Program-made: the position numbers and the translations under genes | Origin: CAZYWA01 sp964650975 [NCBI: uncultured bacterium] | GTDB taxonomy: Bacteria > JADJOY01 | Length of the DNA stretch: 15,199 bases | Direction: 5' to 3' | NCBI GenBank assembly: GCA_964650975.1 | Contig: CAZYWA010000156.1 | Span: forward strand, 1 to 15,199 | Part shown: piece after piece, positions 1-6,823 of the stretch | How the letters are laid out: each line of letters opens with the position of its first letter | Numbering within the stretch: the stretch's first letter is position 1 | The notes under the pieces: generated by a model | Told to the model about the DNA's origin: nothing | Seen by the model: only the letters and a program-made list of their open reading frames with translations | Databases searched by the model: none

Positions 1-1
1 G

Positions 2-592
2 ATCGGATTCTCGCGGCACGGGCATCCGGTGATGCTGGGGTCGCGCAGCGCGCAGAAGCTCGCGGGCTGGGCGAAGGAGCACCACGACTCGGCGGCCGGT
101 ACGTTCGCCGACGCCGCGAAATACGGCGAGCTGATCGTCCTCGCGGTCAAGGGAACCGTCGCGTCGGAGGCGTTGCGCGCCGCCGGGGCGGAGAATTTCT
201 CCGGCAAGCCGGTCATCGACGCCACCAACCCGATCGCCGACGCACCGCCGCAAAACGGCGTGCTCAAATTCTTCACCAACCTCGACGAATCGCTGATGGA
301 GCGGCTGCAGCGCGAGTTTCCGGCGGCGCGCTTCGTGAAGGCCTTCAATTCGGTGGGTAACGGCCAGATGGTGAATCCCGATTTCGAAGGCGGCAGGCCG
401 ACCATGTTCATCTGCGGCAACGACGAGGCCGCGAAGGTCACCGTGAGCGGAGTGCTCGATCAGTTCGGCTGGGAGACGGCCGACATGGGCAAGGCCGAAT
501 CGGCGCGCGCGATCGAGCCGCTCTGCATGCTGTGGTGCATCCCCGGCTTCCTGCGCAACCAGTGGTCGCACGCGTTCAAGCTGCTGGTGTGA
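2..592 (+). CDS. NAD(P)-binding oxidoreductase, F420-dependent NADP reductase-like (5' truncated)
   Basis: The reading frame is open from base 2, so the start and the N-terminal glycine-rich nucleotide loop lie outside the window. The first visible residues, GFSRHGHPVMLGSRS, match the stretch after the GxGxxG loop in the 'predicted dinucleotide-binding enzyme' group (COG2085, F420-dependent NADP oxidoreductase-like), in which HxVxxGSR binds the NADP phosphate. Further family signatures are DATNPI, KAFNSVG, GGRPTMFICGND and a C-terminal IEPLCMLWCIPGFLRN block. About 197 residues are visible against a usual length near 210-220, so only a short N-terminal piece is missing. The family uses NADPH or F420H2, and the substrate cannot be read from the sequence. 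The gene ends 8 bases before the GyrI-like remnant and may once have formed a small cluster with it and the VOC gene. The first in-frame ATG (base 29) is too far into the fold to be the real start. Confidence 0.87.
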   Translation: MGFSRHGHPVMLGSRSAQKLAGWAKEHHDSAAGTFADAAKYGELIVLAVKGTVASEALRAAGAENFSGKPVIDATNPIADAPPQNGVLKFFTNLDESLMERLQREFPAARFVKAFNSVGNGQMVNPDFEGGRPTMFICGNDEAAKVTVSGVLDQFGWETADMGKAESARAIEPLCMLWCIPGFLRNQWSHAFKLLV

Positions 593-600
593 GACCTCCG

Positions 601-804
601 ATGATCGAAACGCCCGAGATCGTGCAAACCGCGGCGCAGCCAATGGCGTTCATACCGCTCGCGGTGGCGAGCGGAGATCCCGCACGTGATGGGGCCTGGC
701 ATCCGCGAGGTGTTCGCCGCGCTTCTGGCTCAGGACGTGACCCCGAGGTCGATCGCGACCCGGCGAAGTGGCGCACCGAGCTCAACCGCCCGCTGGTGGC
801 GTGA
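601..804 (+). pseudogene. Remnant of a GyrI-like effector-binding domain gene (frameshift plus internal deletion)
   Basis: Translation from the ATG at 601 begins MIETPEIVQTAAQPMAFIPL, the usual opening of stand-alone GyrI-like small-molecule-binding proteins. The match then moves to another frame: from about base 674 the +2 frame reads EIPHVMGPGIREVFAALLAQ, the next conserved block. The match returns to the first frame for DPEVDRDPAKWRTELNRPL, the conserved C-terminal end, and stops at TGA 802-804. A complete protein of this kind has about 150-160 residues, but only about 67 codons lie between start and stop, so the central part including most of the ligand pocket is deleted. Both ends and the order of the blocks are preserved, which argues for recent decay and not chance similarity. 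An intact copy would bind a hydrophobic or amphipathic ligand. The remnant sits between two intact genes and ends 19 bases before the VOC gene. The family call rests on remembered conserved blocks. Confidence 0.7.
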
Positions 805-823
805 AGGATCGAAGGGGAGATTC

Positions 824-1195
824 ATGGCGACGGTCCGCTACCTGGTGCACGACGTCGACGCCGTGCTGCCCTTCTACCGAGCGCTCGGCTTCCGGCTCAC
901 CGATCGCTGGGGCCCGCCGTTCGCGATCGTGAAGCGCAAGGGACTGGCGCTGTGGCTGAGTGGGCCGGGAACCTCCGCGTCGAAGAAACTCAAGAACGGC
1001 TCCGTGCCGCAGCCGGGAGGCTGGAACCGGCTGGTCATCGAGGTCGCCGACCTCGACGACGCCGTGGCCAAGCTCGCCGCTCACGGCGCGCGCTTCCGCG
1101 GGAAGCCCATCCAGGGCCCCGGGGGCCGCCAGGTGCTGGCCGAGGATCCATCCGGGAATCCAGTCGAGATCTTCGAAGCGAGGTCGGATGGATGA
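824..1195 (+). CDS. VOC superfamily (glyoxalase/bleomycin-resistance fold) protein
   Basis: The 123-residue protein has the size and pattern of a single two-module vicinal-oxygen-chelate protein. Its first module reads VRYLVHDVDAVLPFYRALGF, followed by an aromatic and substrate-facing strand (LALWLSGPG). Its second begins WNRLVIEVADLDDAVAKL and ends in the typical DPSGNPVEIFE. The ATG at 824 is chosen because GGGGAG lies 5 bases upstream and the VOC fold begins at once; a longer frame back to 686 would only add the decayed upstream sequence. Metal-ligand positions look sparse: the first module has a His (VHDV), the second has Val-Ile-Glu where a His is common, and the final Glu is present. 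Catalysis is therefore uncertain, and a binding role (drug or metabolite sequestration) is equally possible. The protein is probably cytoplasmic. The stop codon overlaps the start of a short inverted repeat at 1195-1212. Confidence 0.85.
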   Translation: MATVRYLVHDVDAVLPFYRALGFRLTDRWGPPFAIVKRKGLALWLSGPGTSASKKLKNGSVPQPGGWNRLVIEVADLDDAVAKLAAHGARFRGKPIQGPGGRQVLAEDPSGNPVEIFEARSDG

Positions 1196-1212
1196 TGGTG
1201 CAAAATCACCAT
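1195..1212 (+). terminator. Weak stem-loop at the end of the VOC gene
   Basis: ATGGTG (1195-1200) and CACCAT (1207-1212) form a perfect 6-bp stem around the loop CAAAAT, overlapping the last base of the VOC stop codon. No T-run follows, so this is not a canonical intrinsic terminator. The rest of the gap to 1329 is the most AT-rich part of the window. It has a weak direct repeat (ATGTCAGC twice, near 1254 and 1271) and no coding signal. Confidence 0.25.
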
Positions 1213-1329
1213 GAATGAAGGCAGAAATGCAGCGCGCCAGAAAAAAATGTCAGCTGCTTGCAACCGCTAGATGTCAGCGCACTGTAACGTCTGGCGATAG
1301 CTACTTGTAAAGCCGGCTCGGAGCTCCGG

Positions 1330-1758
1330 ATGAAGCCCGTTCCGCAGCGCAGCGAGCTCGAGATCGAGGCCCTGGTCGAGGCCTTCGAGTCAGCGTCGAT
1401 CGCCCCCGCGGCGTTCGATCACCACGCGCACGTGACCATTGCGCTCTGGTATCTGATGCGGCTCCCGTACGACGTGGCTGTGGCGCGGATGCGCGAGCGC
1501 ACCCAGCACTTCGCTGCGGCCACGCGGCATCCGCAGCTCTACAACGAAACCATCACGCTCTTCTGGATGAAGCTGCTCCGCCACGTCCTCGAGGAGGCCG
1601 ATCGGAGCGCGCCCGCCACCGAGATTGTCGCCAGCGTGCTGGCGCGGTGGGGAAGCCAGGCGTTCGTGTTCAAGCACTACACGAAGGAGCGGGTGCTCTC
1701 CGAGACCGCCAAGCGGGAGTGGGTCGAGCCTGACCTGCGGCCGCTCGGGTTCGGTTGA
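1330..1758 (+). CDS. Conserved-looking protein of unknown function with HxxH and YNETIT motifs
   Basis: I do not recognise a characterised family. The 142-residue product is mostly predicted helix, with no signal peptide or membrane segment. Two stretches stand out: FDHHAHVTIALWYL (residues 29-42, His31 and His34 one helical turn apart) and YNETITLFWM (residues 71-80). Paired histidines on one helix plus a Glu/Thr motif on another would suit a small helical metal-binding bundle, but that is inference. I recall similar uncharacterised proteins with an F-x-H-x-x-H helix and a Y-x-E-T-I-T motif, so this is probably a real family and not a chance frame. The ATG at 1330 has GGAG 6 bases upstream (GGAGCTCCGG). 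The gene faces the minus-strand propeller gene, and the two stop codons are about 30 bases apart with an inverted repeat across the junction. Confidence 0.75.
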   Translation: MKPVPQRSELEIEALVEAFESASIAPAAFDHHAHVTIALWYLMRLPYDVAVARMRERTQHFAAATRHPQLYNETITLFWMKLLRHVLEEADRSAPATEIVASVLARWGSQAFVFKHYTKERVLSETAKREWVEPDLRPLGFG

Positions 1759-1789
1759 AGGTCAACGGGCTCCGCCGATCGTTCAACCG
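1752..1789. terminator. Inverted repeat between convergent stop codons, candidate bidirectional terminator
   Basis: CGGTTGAA (1752-1759) is perfectly complementary to TTCAACCG (1782-1789). The 8-bp stem encloses 22 bases and includes the TGA of the plus-strand gene. It ends one base short of the TAG of the minus-strand gene. The position fits a shared transcription end, but the loop is long and there is no strong T-run on either strand, so function is uncertain. Confidence 0.35.
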
Positions 1790-3157
1790 CTACGGCGCGG
1801 TGCAGCCGCCCGGTGTTGCGGGATTGCAGTCGTCGTCGATGCCGTTCCCGGGGATCTCGGTGGCGCCCGGGTTCACGTTCGGGTTGGTGTCGTTGCAGTC
1901 GACCTCGACCGGGTACCCGTCGCCGTCGGCGTCGGTCTTGCCGTAGACGTAGGCCGCGCCGACCAGCGGCTGGCCGTTCGCGTCGGCGCCGATCACCGCC
2001 CAGTTGCCGTTGGTGGCGACGGCGCCGCCGTAGTCCTCGTCGTCGGTGTGATCGGACGGCGTGAGCTTCTCGAGCAGCGTCCAGGTGGCGCCGCTCTTGG
2101 TGAAGAGGTAGGCGGCGCCGGTGTTGGGGCCGACCTGGTCGTTGCCGACAGAGCCGACCACCAGCGTGCCGTTCCGGATCTGCAACGACGCGCCGAACCG
2201 ATCTTGCGCATGGGCGTCGGCGGGCACGAGCTTCTGCGGCGCGCCGAAGGTCCCGGCGGCGGATTCGAACACGTAGACCGCGCCTGCCTTGTTGCCGAGC
2301 GTTGCGTCGCCCCAGGCGCTCACCGCGAGCGTCGTGCCGGAGAGCGACAGGTGATCGCCGAGGAACTGACCGGCCACCGCGTCGCCTGGCACGAGCTTCT
2401 GCGTTTGCAGCCACGAGCCGGTCTTCTGGAACACGTAGGCGGCGCCGGTGAAGTTGCCGTGGCTCTTGTCGCCGGGCGCGCCGACCACGATCGTGGTGCC
2501 GGAAATGCCCACCGCCATGCCGAACATCTGGCTCTGCGCCGCGTCGCCGGCCTCGAGCTTCTGGGTCTGCGTCCAGGTTCCGGCGACCAGGTCGAACACG
2601 TACGCGGCACCCGAGCCCGCGCCTTGATCCGCCTTGTGCGGCGCACCGACCACCAGCGTGGTGCCGGTCGAGCTCAACGCGATCGACGATCCGAAGTCGT
2701 CGAGCGTGCCGGGATCGTTGGGCACCAGCTTCTGCTGCAGCGCCCAGGTGGTGCCGGTCTTGGTGAACACGTAAGCCGACGCGATCTGGCTGTCCAGCGT
2801 GTCGATCTGCGGTGCGCTCGCGGCCGCGAGCGTCGAGCCTTGCAGGTCGAGCGCTCCGAACCACTCACCGGCCTGGATGCCGGCGGGCGCCACCTTCTGC
2901 GCCTGGGTCCACTTCGCGGCGTTGCGCGTGAACACGTAGAGCGAGCCGGGCCCCGGCTGCGGAAGCACGGTGCCCTTCGACACGATGATCGTGTCGCCGT
3001 CGATCGCCACCGCGAACGAGAACGTGTCGAACTGCTGCCCGTCGCTGGGCACCAGCTTCGCCCAGTGGGTGGTGGCGTGAGCGGGTGCCGCGATCCAGCA
3101 CAGCGAGGCGACGGCGCCGGCGGCGAGACGCCGCCAGCAGTTCTTGGCATGACTCAT
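1790..3157 (-). CDS. Secreted seven-repeat FG-GAP-like beta-propeller with C-terminal MopE-like metal-binding motif
   Basis: The start used is the ATG at 3157, giving 455 residues. It has GGGAG 6 bases upstream and opens directly on a signal peptide, with a charged start, a hydrophobic stretch at about residues 11-25 and an AHA cleavage site near 28. The in-frame ATG at 3286 would place 43 unrelated residues in front of this signal. The mature part holds seven repeats of about 55 residues. Each begins near a KLxPxD motif (residues about 33, 87, 142, 199, 253, 308, 363) and runs through a D-x-FG-x-x-hydrophobic block, a TTLVVGAP-type strand and GAAYVF. Seven such units suit a closed seven-bladed propeller. 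Residues 409-445 carry DADGDGYPVEVDCNDTNPNV followed by an NPGATEIPGNGIDDDC block. This is the Asp-rich motif known from MopE-like and thrombospondin-3-like surface proteins and probably binds calcium or another metal. No anchor is visible, so the protein is probably secreted or surface-associated. Confidence 0.85.
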   Translation of the reverse strand: MSHAKNCWRRLAAGAVASLCWIAAPAHATTHWAKLVPSDGQQFDTFSFAVAIDGDTIIVSKGTVLPQPGPGSLYVFTRNAAKWTQAQKVAPAGIQAGEWFGALDLQGSTLAAASAPQIDTLDSQIASAYVFTKTGTTWALQQKLVPNDPGTLDDFGSSIALSSTGTTLVVGAPHKADQGAGSGAAYVFDLVAGTWTQTQKLEAGDAAQSQMFGMAVGISGTTIVVGAPGDKSHGNFTGAAYVFQKTGSWLQTQKLVPGDAVAGQFLGDHLSLSGTTLAVSAWGDATLGNKAGAVYVFESAAGTFGAPQKLVPADAHAQDRFGASLQIRNGTLVVGSVGNDQVGPNTGAAYLFTKSGATWTLLEKLTPSDHTDDEDYGGAVATNGNWAVIGADANGQPLVGAAYVYGKTDADGDGYPVEVDCNDTNPNVNPGATEIPGNGIDDDCNPATPGGCTAP

Positions 3158-3290
3158 GGGGAGCTCCCGGACCGGCAGAGAATGGATCGTAACAAACCGC
3201 GGCCGCATGGGTCCACGAACGGAGTACGGCCGCTTCCCGTTCTTGGTTCGAAGCTCGTCCTCGACCGGTGCGAATCGAGCGTGCAACGCG

Positions 3291-3296
3291 TAGAAT
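3291..3296 (+). promoter_or_regulatory. Candidate -10 box for the glycosidase-like gene
   Basis: TAGAAT matches the sigma-70 -10 consensus at five of six positions and lies 47 bases before the ATG at 3344. No convincing -35 box is found 16-18 bases upstream, as is common in GC-rich genomes. The 186-base gap between the divergent start codons at 3157 and 3344 must hold both promoters. I see no clear operator or minus-strand promoter in it. Confidence 0.35.
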
Positions 3297-3343
3297 GACG
3301 GCTCGCGAGGGCCGCCCGGCCCGCGCGAACGGGGAGGCGTTTC

Positions 3344-5116
3344 ATGCGGCGGTCCAAGGCACGAGCTCGGTGGCGGTCACGGTTGCTGGTGTCCGTGGTC
3401 GCGGGAACGGCGATCGCGGCGGTGCTCGCGCTGGTGCTCGCGGCACCTCGAGGGGCGGCGGCCTCGTATCGCTCGCAGCGCTCGGCCACCGTGGGTGCCA
3501 CGAGTGTCCCCGACTGGCGTTTCGGCTTCGAGTACTGGGAGCTGTTCTCGCCCACGGTCACGCCCGCGCAGCACGCGACGCTGCTCGACAAGCTAGCCGT
3601 GGTGACCGCGCCGCAGCCGGCGCGTGGCGGGATCAACGTGAACGAGATCGGCGGCGGCTGGGCCACGATGCAGCCCACGCCCACGTCGGCCTACGACTTC
3701 TCGCAATCCGATCTCGCCGTGCAGACCATCACCGCCAAGGGCTTCTCGGTGGTGTGGAACCTGCGGCCGACCGCTCCGTGGGCGTTCGTGGACAACGCCG
3801 ACTGCGTCGACGGCCCAGGCGTCGACGATTGCGCGCCCGACGCCGCGCACGAACAGGCATGGAAGGACTACGTGAAGGCCGTCGTCGATCGCTACGACGG
3901 CGACGGCGTCAACGACATGCCCGGCCTCACCGTGCCGGTGCAGTTCTACATCATGGACCAGGAGATCGCGTTCGAGGGCACCGAAGGGACCGGCGACTAC
4001 GCCGAGGCCACCGGCTCCGGCTTCTGGGACGACTCGATCGACCACCTGGTGCGCCTGCACAAGCTCACCTACGACGCGATCCACGAGGCCGATCCGTCCG
4101 GCTTCACGAAGCTGGTCGGCAGCGGCGGGCTGCTCTTCGATCTCTACTCGGATTTCCCGAACTACCCGTCGCCCAATCCCGGCCCGGGCAGCATCGTGCA
4201 GGCGCGGCTCGACGGCGCCAACCCCAAGGGCGCCATCTTCACCGACGGCTTCAACGGGCTGGTGTCGTTGCTCACCCAGCTGGGCGACGACTCGACCGGT
4301 GTCAAGTGCGACTACATCGAGTGGCACCCGCACAACGGCTGGCGCGCGATCGACCAGAGCCTGGCGCTCATCAAGCAATACGCGCCGTCGAAGCCGATCT
4401 TCATCGACGACATGTGGTCCAACATGTTCGCGCGCAAGACACCGCTGCCCGGCTGGACCGAGTTCATCGGCGGCAACTTCATCGAGGGCGACTTCCCGAA
4501 CGCCACGGTGCCCGACTACGACACGCTGGCCACCGGCCTCAAGAGCAACAACGCCACGATCGTCAACTGGTACAACGCGAAGGGCTCGCGCGGCGCGGTC
4601 AAGTCGTTCGTCACGTCGCTGGGCGCGGGAGCGGAGCGGGTGTCGTTCTCGGGCTCGAACGATCCGTGCGCTTACCAGGTCCTGGCGTCGTGCCTCGACC
4701 AGCAGAGCATCTTCCTGTGGTTCGGCTACTCGCACTTGCTCGGCACCAAGGCGTTCAACTATCCGGTCAAGCCGCAGTACTACACGATGCAGCTCCTGGT
4801 GAACGAGCTGCAATCCATGACGGCGGTCACCCGTCTCGGCGTGAGCGCCAACCAGCTCACCCGCGCGTACAAGTTCGACCGGCCGAGCGGCGGCCCCGCG
4901 TACGTGGCGTGGAGCGAGGCCGGTCCGGTGCCGAGCAATCCGTCGACGCCCAACGGCGAGACGGTGACCATCCCGGTGGGCTCGCCCAACATCAAGCTCA
5001 CGCACATCGTCACGGCGCCGGGCCAGACCATACCGACCACCCAGAATCTCTCGGCTCCCGGAAACCAGCTCACCATCCAGCTCGGCTTCGAGCCGGTGTT
5101 CCTCGAAGAGCTGTGA
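3344..5116 (+). CDS. Secreted glycoside-hydrolase-like (beta/alpha)8-barrel protein, substrate unknown
   Basis: The 590-residue product starts at an ATG with GGGGAGG 6 bases upstream. It has an Arg/Lys-rich N terminus and one hydrophobic segment (about residues 14-34) ending in Ala-rich sequence suited to signal peptidase or an N-terminal anchor. Residues about 50-470 follow the rhythm of a clan GH-A type barrel: GINVNEIGGGW (strand 2-3), FSVVWNLRPTAPW, VQFYIMDQEIAFEG (strand 4), CDYIEWHPHNGW (strand 6), KPIFIDDMWSN (strand 7) and SIFLWFGYSHLLG (strand 8). The tail after about 475 looks like an all-beta domain. Clan GH-A enzymes normally have Asn-Glu on strand 4 and Glu on strand 7. Here strand 4 has Gln-Glu (Glu207) and strand 7 has Asp-Asp (355-356), so the nucleophile is doubtful. 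It could be a divergent polysaccharide-cleaving enzyme or a non-catalytic binder. It is transcribed away from the secreted propeller gene, which may share its envelope or extracellular setting. Confidence 0.7.
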   Translation: MRRSKARARWRSRLLVSVVAGTAIAAVLALVLAAPRGAAASYRSQRSATVGATSVPDWRFGFEYWELFSPTVTPAQHATLLDKLAVVTAPQPARGGINVNEIGGGWATMQPTPTSAYDFSQSDLAVQTITAKGFSVVWNLRPTAPWAFVDNADCVDGPGVDDCAPDAAHEQAWKDYVKAVVDRYDGDGVNDMPGLTVPVQFYIMDQEIAFEGTEGTGDYAEATGSGFWDDSIDHLVRLHKLTYDAIHEADPSGFTKLVGSGGLLFDLYSDFPNYPSPNPGPGSIVQARLDGANPKGAIFTDGFNGLVSLLTQLGDDSTGVKCDYIEWHPHNGWRAIDQSLALIKQYAPSKPIFIDDMWSNMFARKTPLPGWTEFIGGNFIEGDFPNATVPDYDTLATGLKSNNATIVNWYNAKGSRGAVKSFVTSLGAGAERVSFSGSNDPCAYQVLASCLDQQSIFLWFGYSHLLGTKAFNYPVKPQYYTMQLLVNELQSMTAVTRLGVSANQLTRAYKFDRPSGGPAYVAWSEAGPVPSNPSTPNGETVTIPVGSPNIKLTHIVTAPGQTIPTTQNLSAPGNQLTIQLGFEPVFLEEL

Positions 5117-5127
5117 GCGCGCGTTTC

Positions 5128-5254
5128 GGAGGGCGGCGGTCCCTCGCCGCCGCAGCGCCACATCTAAATGGAACGCTGCGGACGCGAGGGACCGCGTCCC
5201 TCCGACTGCGATCGCCTGCGACACGGTCCTGAGGGCTGCGGTCCCTCGCAGCCG
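5128..5254 (+). repeat. Dispersed hairpin repeat, copy 1 (three REP-like units, + - +)
   Basis: Three 25-base units start at 5128 (+), 5179 (-) and 5230 (+), exactly 51 bases apart with 26-base spacers. In the + orientation a unit is a GGAG foot, a 7-base arm, the loop GTCCCT and the complementary arm. Unit 1 has arm GGCGGCG with CGCCGCC (5132-5151). Unit 2 reads on the plus strand as GGACGCG, AGGGAC, CGCGTCC and then CTCC (5180-5203). Unit 3 has arm GGCTGCG with CGCAGCC (5234-5253), and its foot is TGAG instead of GGAG. The loop and the three inner pairs are identical in all three. The variable central pairs change on both sides of the stem together. The region lies between the glycosidase-like gene and the next gene and has no coding signal. 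Of the 216-base gap, 5255-5332 holds only the ribosome-binding region of the next gene. Confidence 0.85.
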
Positions 5255-5332
5255 AGGCCCGCAAGTTGATTCCTAGCTGACTCGCGCGCGGACCGGTTAC
5301 TCTCGAAGGAGGGGGGAGCTCCGGAGCGCCCG

Positions 5333-6823
5333 ATGCGGCCGGATCTTCTGGAAGGTTTCCTCGAGGCTCTCGACCGTACCGCCGCCGGCCCGCGCGAACC
5401 GCTGGCCGTGCTCCGTGGCGAGATCGCCAGCGACGGGGACGCGGCGCAAGTTCTGGAGCCGCTCTACAAGCATCTCTGCGGGGAGCCGCGGGTGCTGGAC
5501 GAGCTGGTCGATCAGCTAAGCGCGGCTCGCCGCGCGCATCCGTTCCGAGGGCTGGCCTACCGCGCCGACCGCGATTCGCGGGTGCGGGCCTGGGCTCTCG
5601 ACCGGGCCCTGGTCGACACCCGCCCACTCGCCGCGATCCTCGACCGTTCGTTCCGCGCGTTTCGGGACGAGGCGCGAAGCCGCGTGCACGCCTTCATCGG
5701 CGCCGAGGCGCGGCTTCGACTGGAGGCCCTCGGTGGGCTCATCGCACTCCAGGACGCGGCCGAGGGCCTGGCTGTCGAGGTGATCGAGCCCGCGGTCCCA
5801 CGATCTGGCGGCGGTGCGACCATTCCCGCCGTTCCGTGGCTCGGCACATGCGCGATCGCTGTTGCGCTGGCCATCGTCGCGTTCGCGACCGTGCGTGAGC
5901 CCGAGTCCGCGCTTGCGCCTGCGCTCGTGGCGGCCCTCGCCGCGGCGTCGGCTCCGTGGCTCGGCCTTCCGATGTGGATGCGACGGGCGTGGGCCCGGTA
6001 TCGCGCCGCGCCCGCCCCGAGCGTCGAACCGCCGCTTGCGATCTCCGAGCAGCTCGCGGTCGCGCTCGAGTCACCGACGGCCGAGGAGGTTCGCCCGCTG
6101 CTCGCGGTGCTGCGGAGCATGCCGCGCACGAGGTCGGCGACGGTCATGGAGGCCGGGCGTGCGCTACGGCGCGCCTTCGAGGCGGCCGAGCTTCCCGAGC
6201 TCGTGACCGAGAGCCCGGCGGGAAAGAGATCCTTGCGCGCCATGACCGAAGCGGCGCACGAAGCGCACGCAATCCACCACCTGGCACGGACGTGCGGCGC
6301 CGCCGGGTCGCTACCGGTACCGCCCTCGTTCTCGGGGGCCTGGATCGACGAGGGCGAACCGAAGCCGTGGGCGCTGCCGGACGACGTGCTCGACGAGCTG
6401 GTCGCGCTGCTGACGCGACTCGAGCAGCCGGCCGGTGAAGAGGAATCGCGAGAGCTGAGCGAGCATCGCATCGCCGAGGTTCGCAGATCGCTCCGCGAGC
6501 TTCCGCCCTCCACGCGCCGCCACGTCGACGCCGCGATCTTCGAGATGCTCGCGGCGCTCTGCGGCCGCTGGTCGGGAGCGCTGGCCATGTGGTGCGAGCG
6601 GGTGACGGAGCGTCTGCAGATCGCCGCCGTCGATCCACGCACGCCGCTGCCCGACGCGCAGTTGCTGGCGCGTCTCGACGAGCTCGCGTGCCGGGTGAGG
6701 CTCGGCGAGGGCGACGTGCAGCAAGCGATTCTCGACGCAGAACAGGAGCCGGTCCCGTCGGAGCTCGGATCCTGGCTCGGAGCGACCGAGGACTCCCGTG
6801 GACACAAAGCCTTCGCCGGCTGA
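5333..6823 (+). CDS. Membrane protein of unknown function with two central transmembrane helices
   Basis: I do not recognise this 496-residue protein. The N-terminal 160 residues are mostly helical and charged. Two hydrophobic segments follow, at about 168-187 (VPWLGTCAIAVALAIVAFAT) and 193-216, separated by a short charged turn. After an Arg-rich flank (WMRRAWARYR) comes a 280-residue, mainly helical, Glu/Arg/Leu-rich cytoplasmic-type domain. There is no signal peptide, and the positive flank after the second helix suggests that both large domains are cytoplasmic. The ATG at 5333 has GGAG 6 bases upstream (GGAGCGCCCG) and a longer purine-rich run before that. The gene ends 26 bases inside the SUMF1-domain gene in a different frame, so the two are probably co-transcribed and translationally coupled and may act together. 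The reading frame is well supported by length, GC-rich codon pattern and context; function is open. Confidence 0.72.
   Translation: MRPDLLEGFLEALDRTAAGPREPLAVLRGEIASDGDAAQVLEPLYKHLCGEPRVLDELVDQLSAARRAHPFRGLAYRADRDSRVRAWALDRALVDTRPLAAILDRSFRAFRDEARSRVHAFIGAEARLRLEALGGLIALQDAAEGLAVEVIEPAVPRSGGGATIPAVPWLGTCAIAVALAIVAFATVREPESALAPALVAALAAASAPWLGLPMWMRRAWARYRAAPAPSVEPPLAISEQLAVALESPTAEEVRPLLAVLRSMPRTRSATVMEAGRALRRAFEAAELPELVTESPAGKRSLRAMTEAAHEAHAIHHLARTCGAAGSLPVPPSFSGAWIDEGEPKPWALPDDVLDELVALLTRLEQPAGEEESRELSEHRIAEVRRSLRELPPSTRRHVDAAIFEMLAALCGRWSGALAMWCERVTERLQIAAVDPRTPLPDAQLLARLDELACRVRLGEGDVQQAILDAEQEPVPSELGSWLGATEDSRGHKAFAG

Noticed and set aside
3158-3286. Earlier ATG (3286) for the propeller gene
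   Set aside because: It would bury a good signal peptide behind 43 unrelated residues; the ATG at 3157 has its own ribosome-binding site.
1625-3298. 557-codon open frame on the + strand opposite the propeller gene
   Set aside because: Arg/Gly/Val-rich low-complexity translation with no motif. The minus strand encodes a clear signal peptide and seven regular repeats, so this is a GC-driven shadow.
3593-5224. 543-codon minus-strand frame opposite the glycosidase-like gene
   Set aside because: Biased composition and no recognisable domain. The plus strand has a ribosome-binding site, signal sequence and barrel motifs.
5128-5254. Hairpins after the glycosidase-like gene as an ordinary intrinsic terminator
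   Set aside because: No T-run follows, and the same units recur at two other sites, including inside the catabolic cluster, so a dispersed repeat explains them better.
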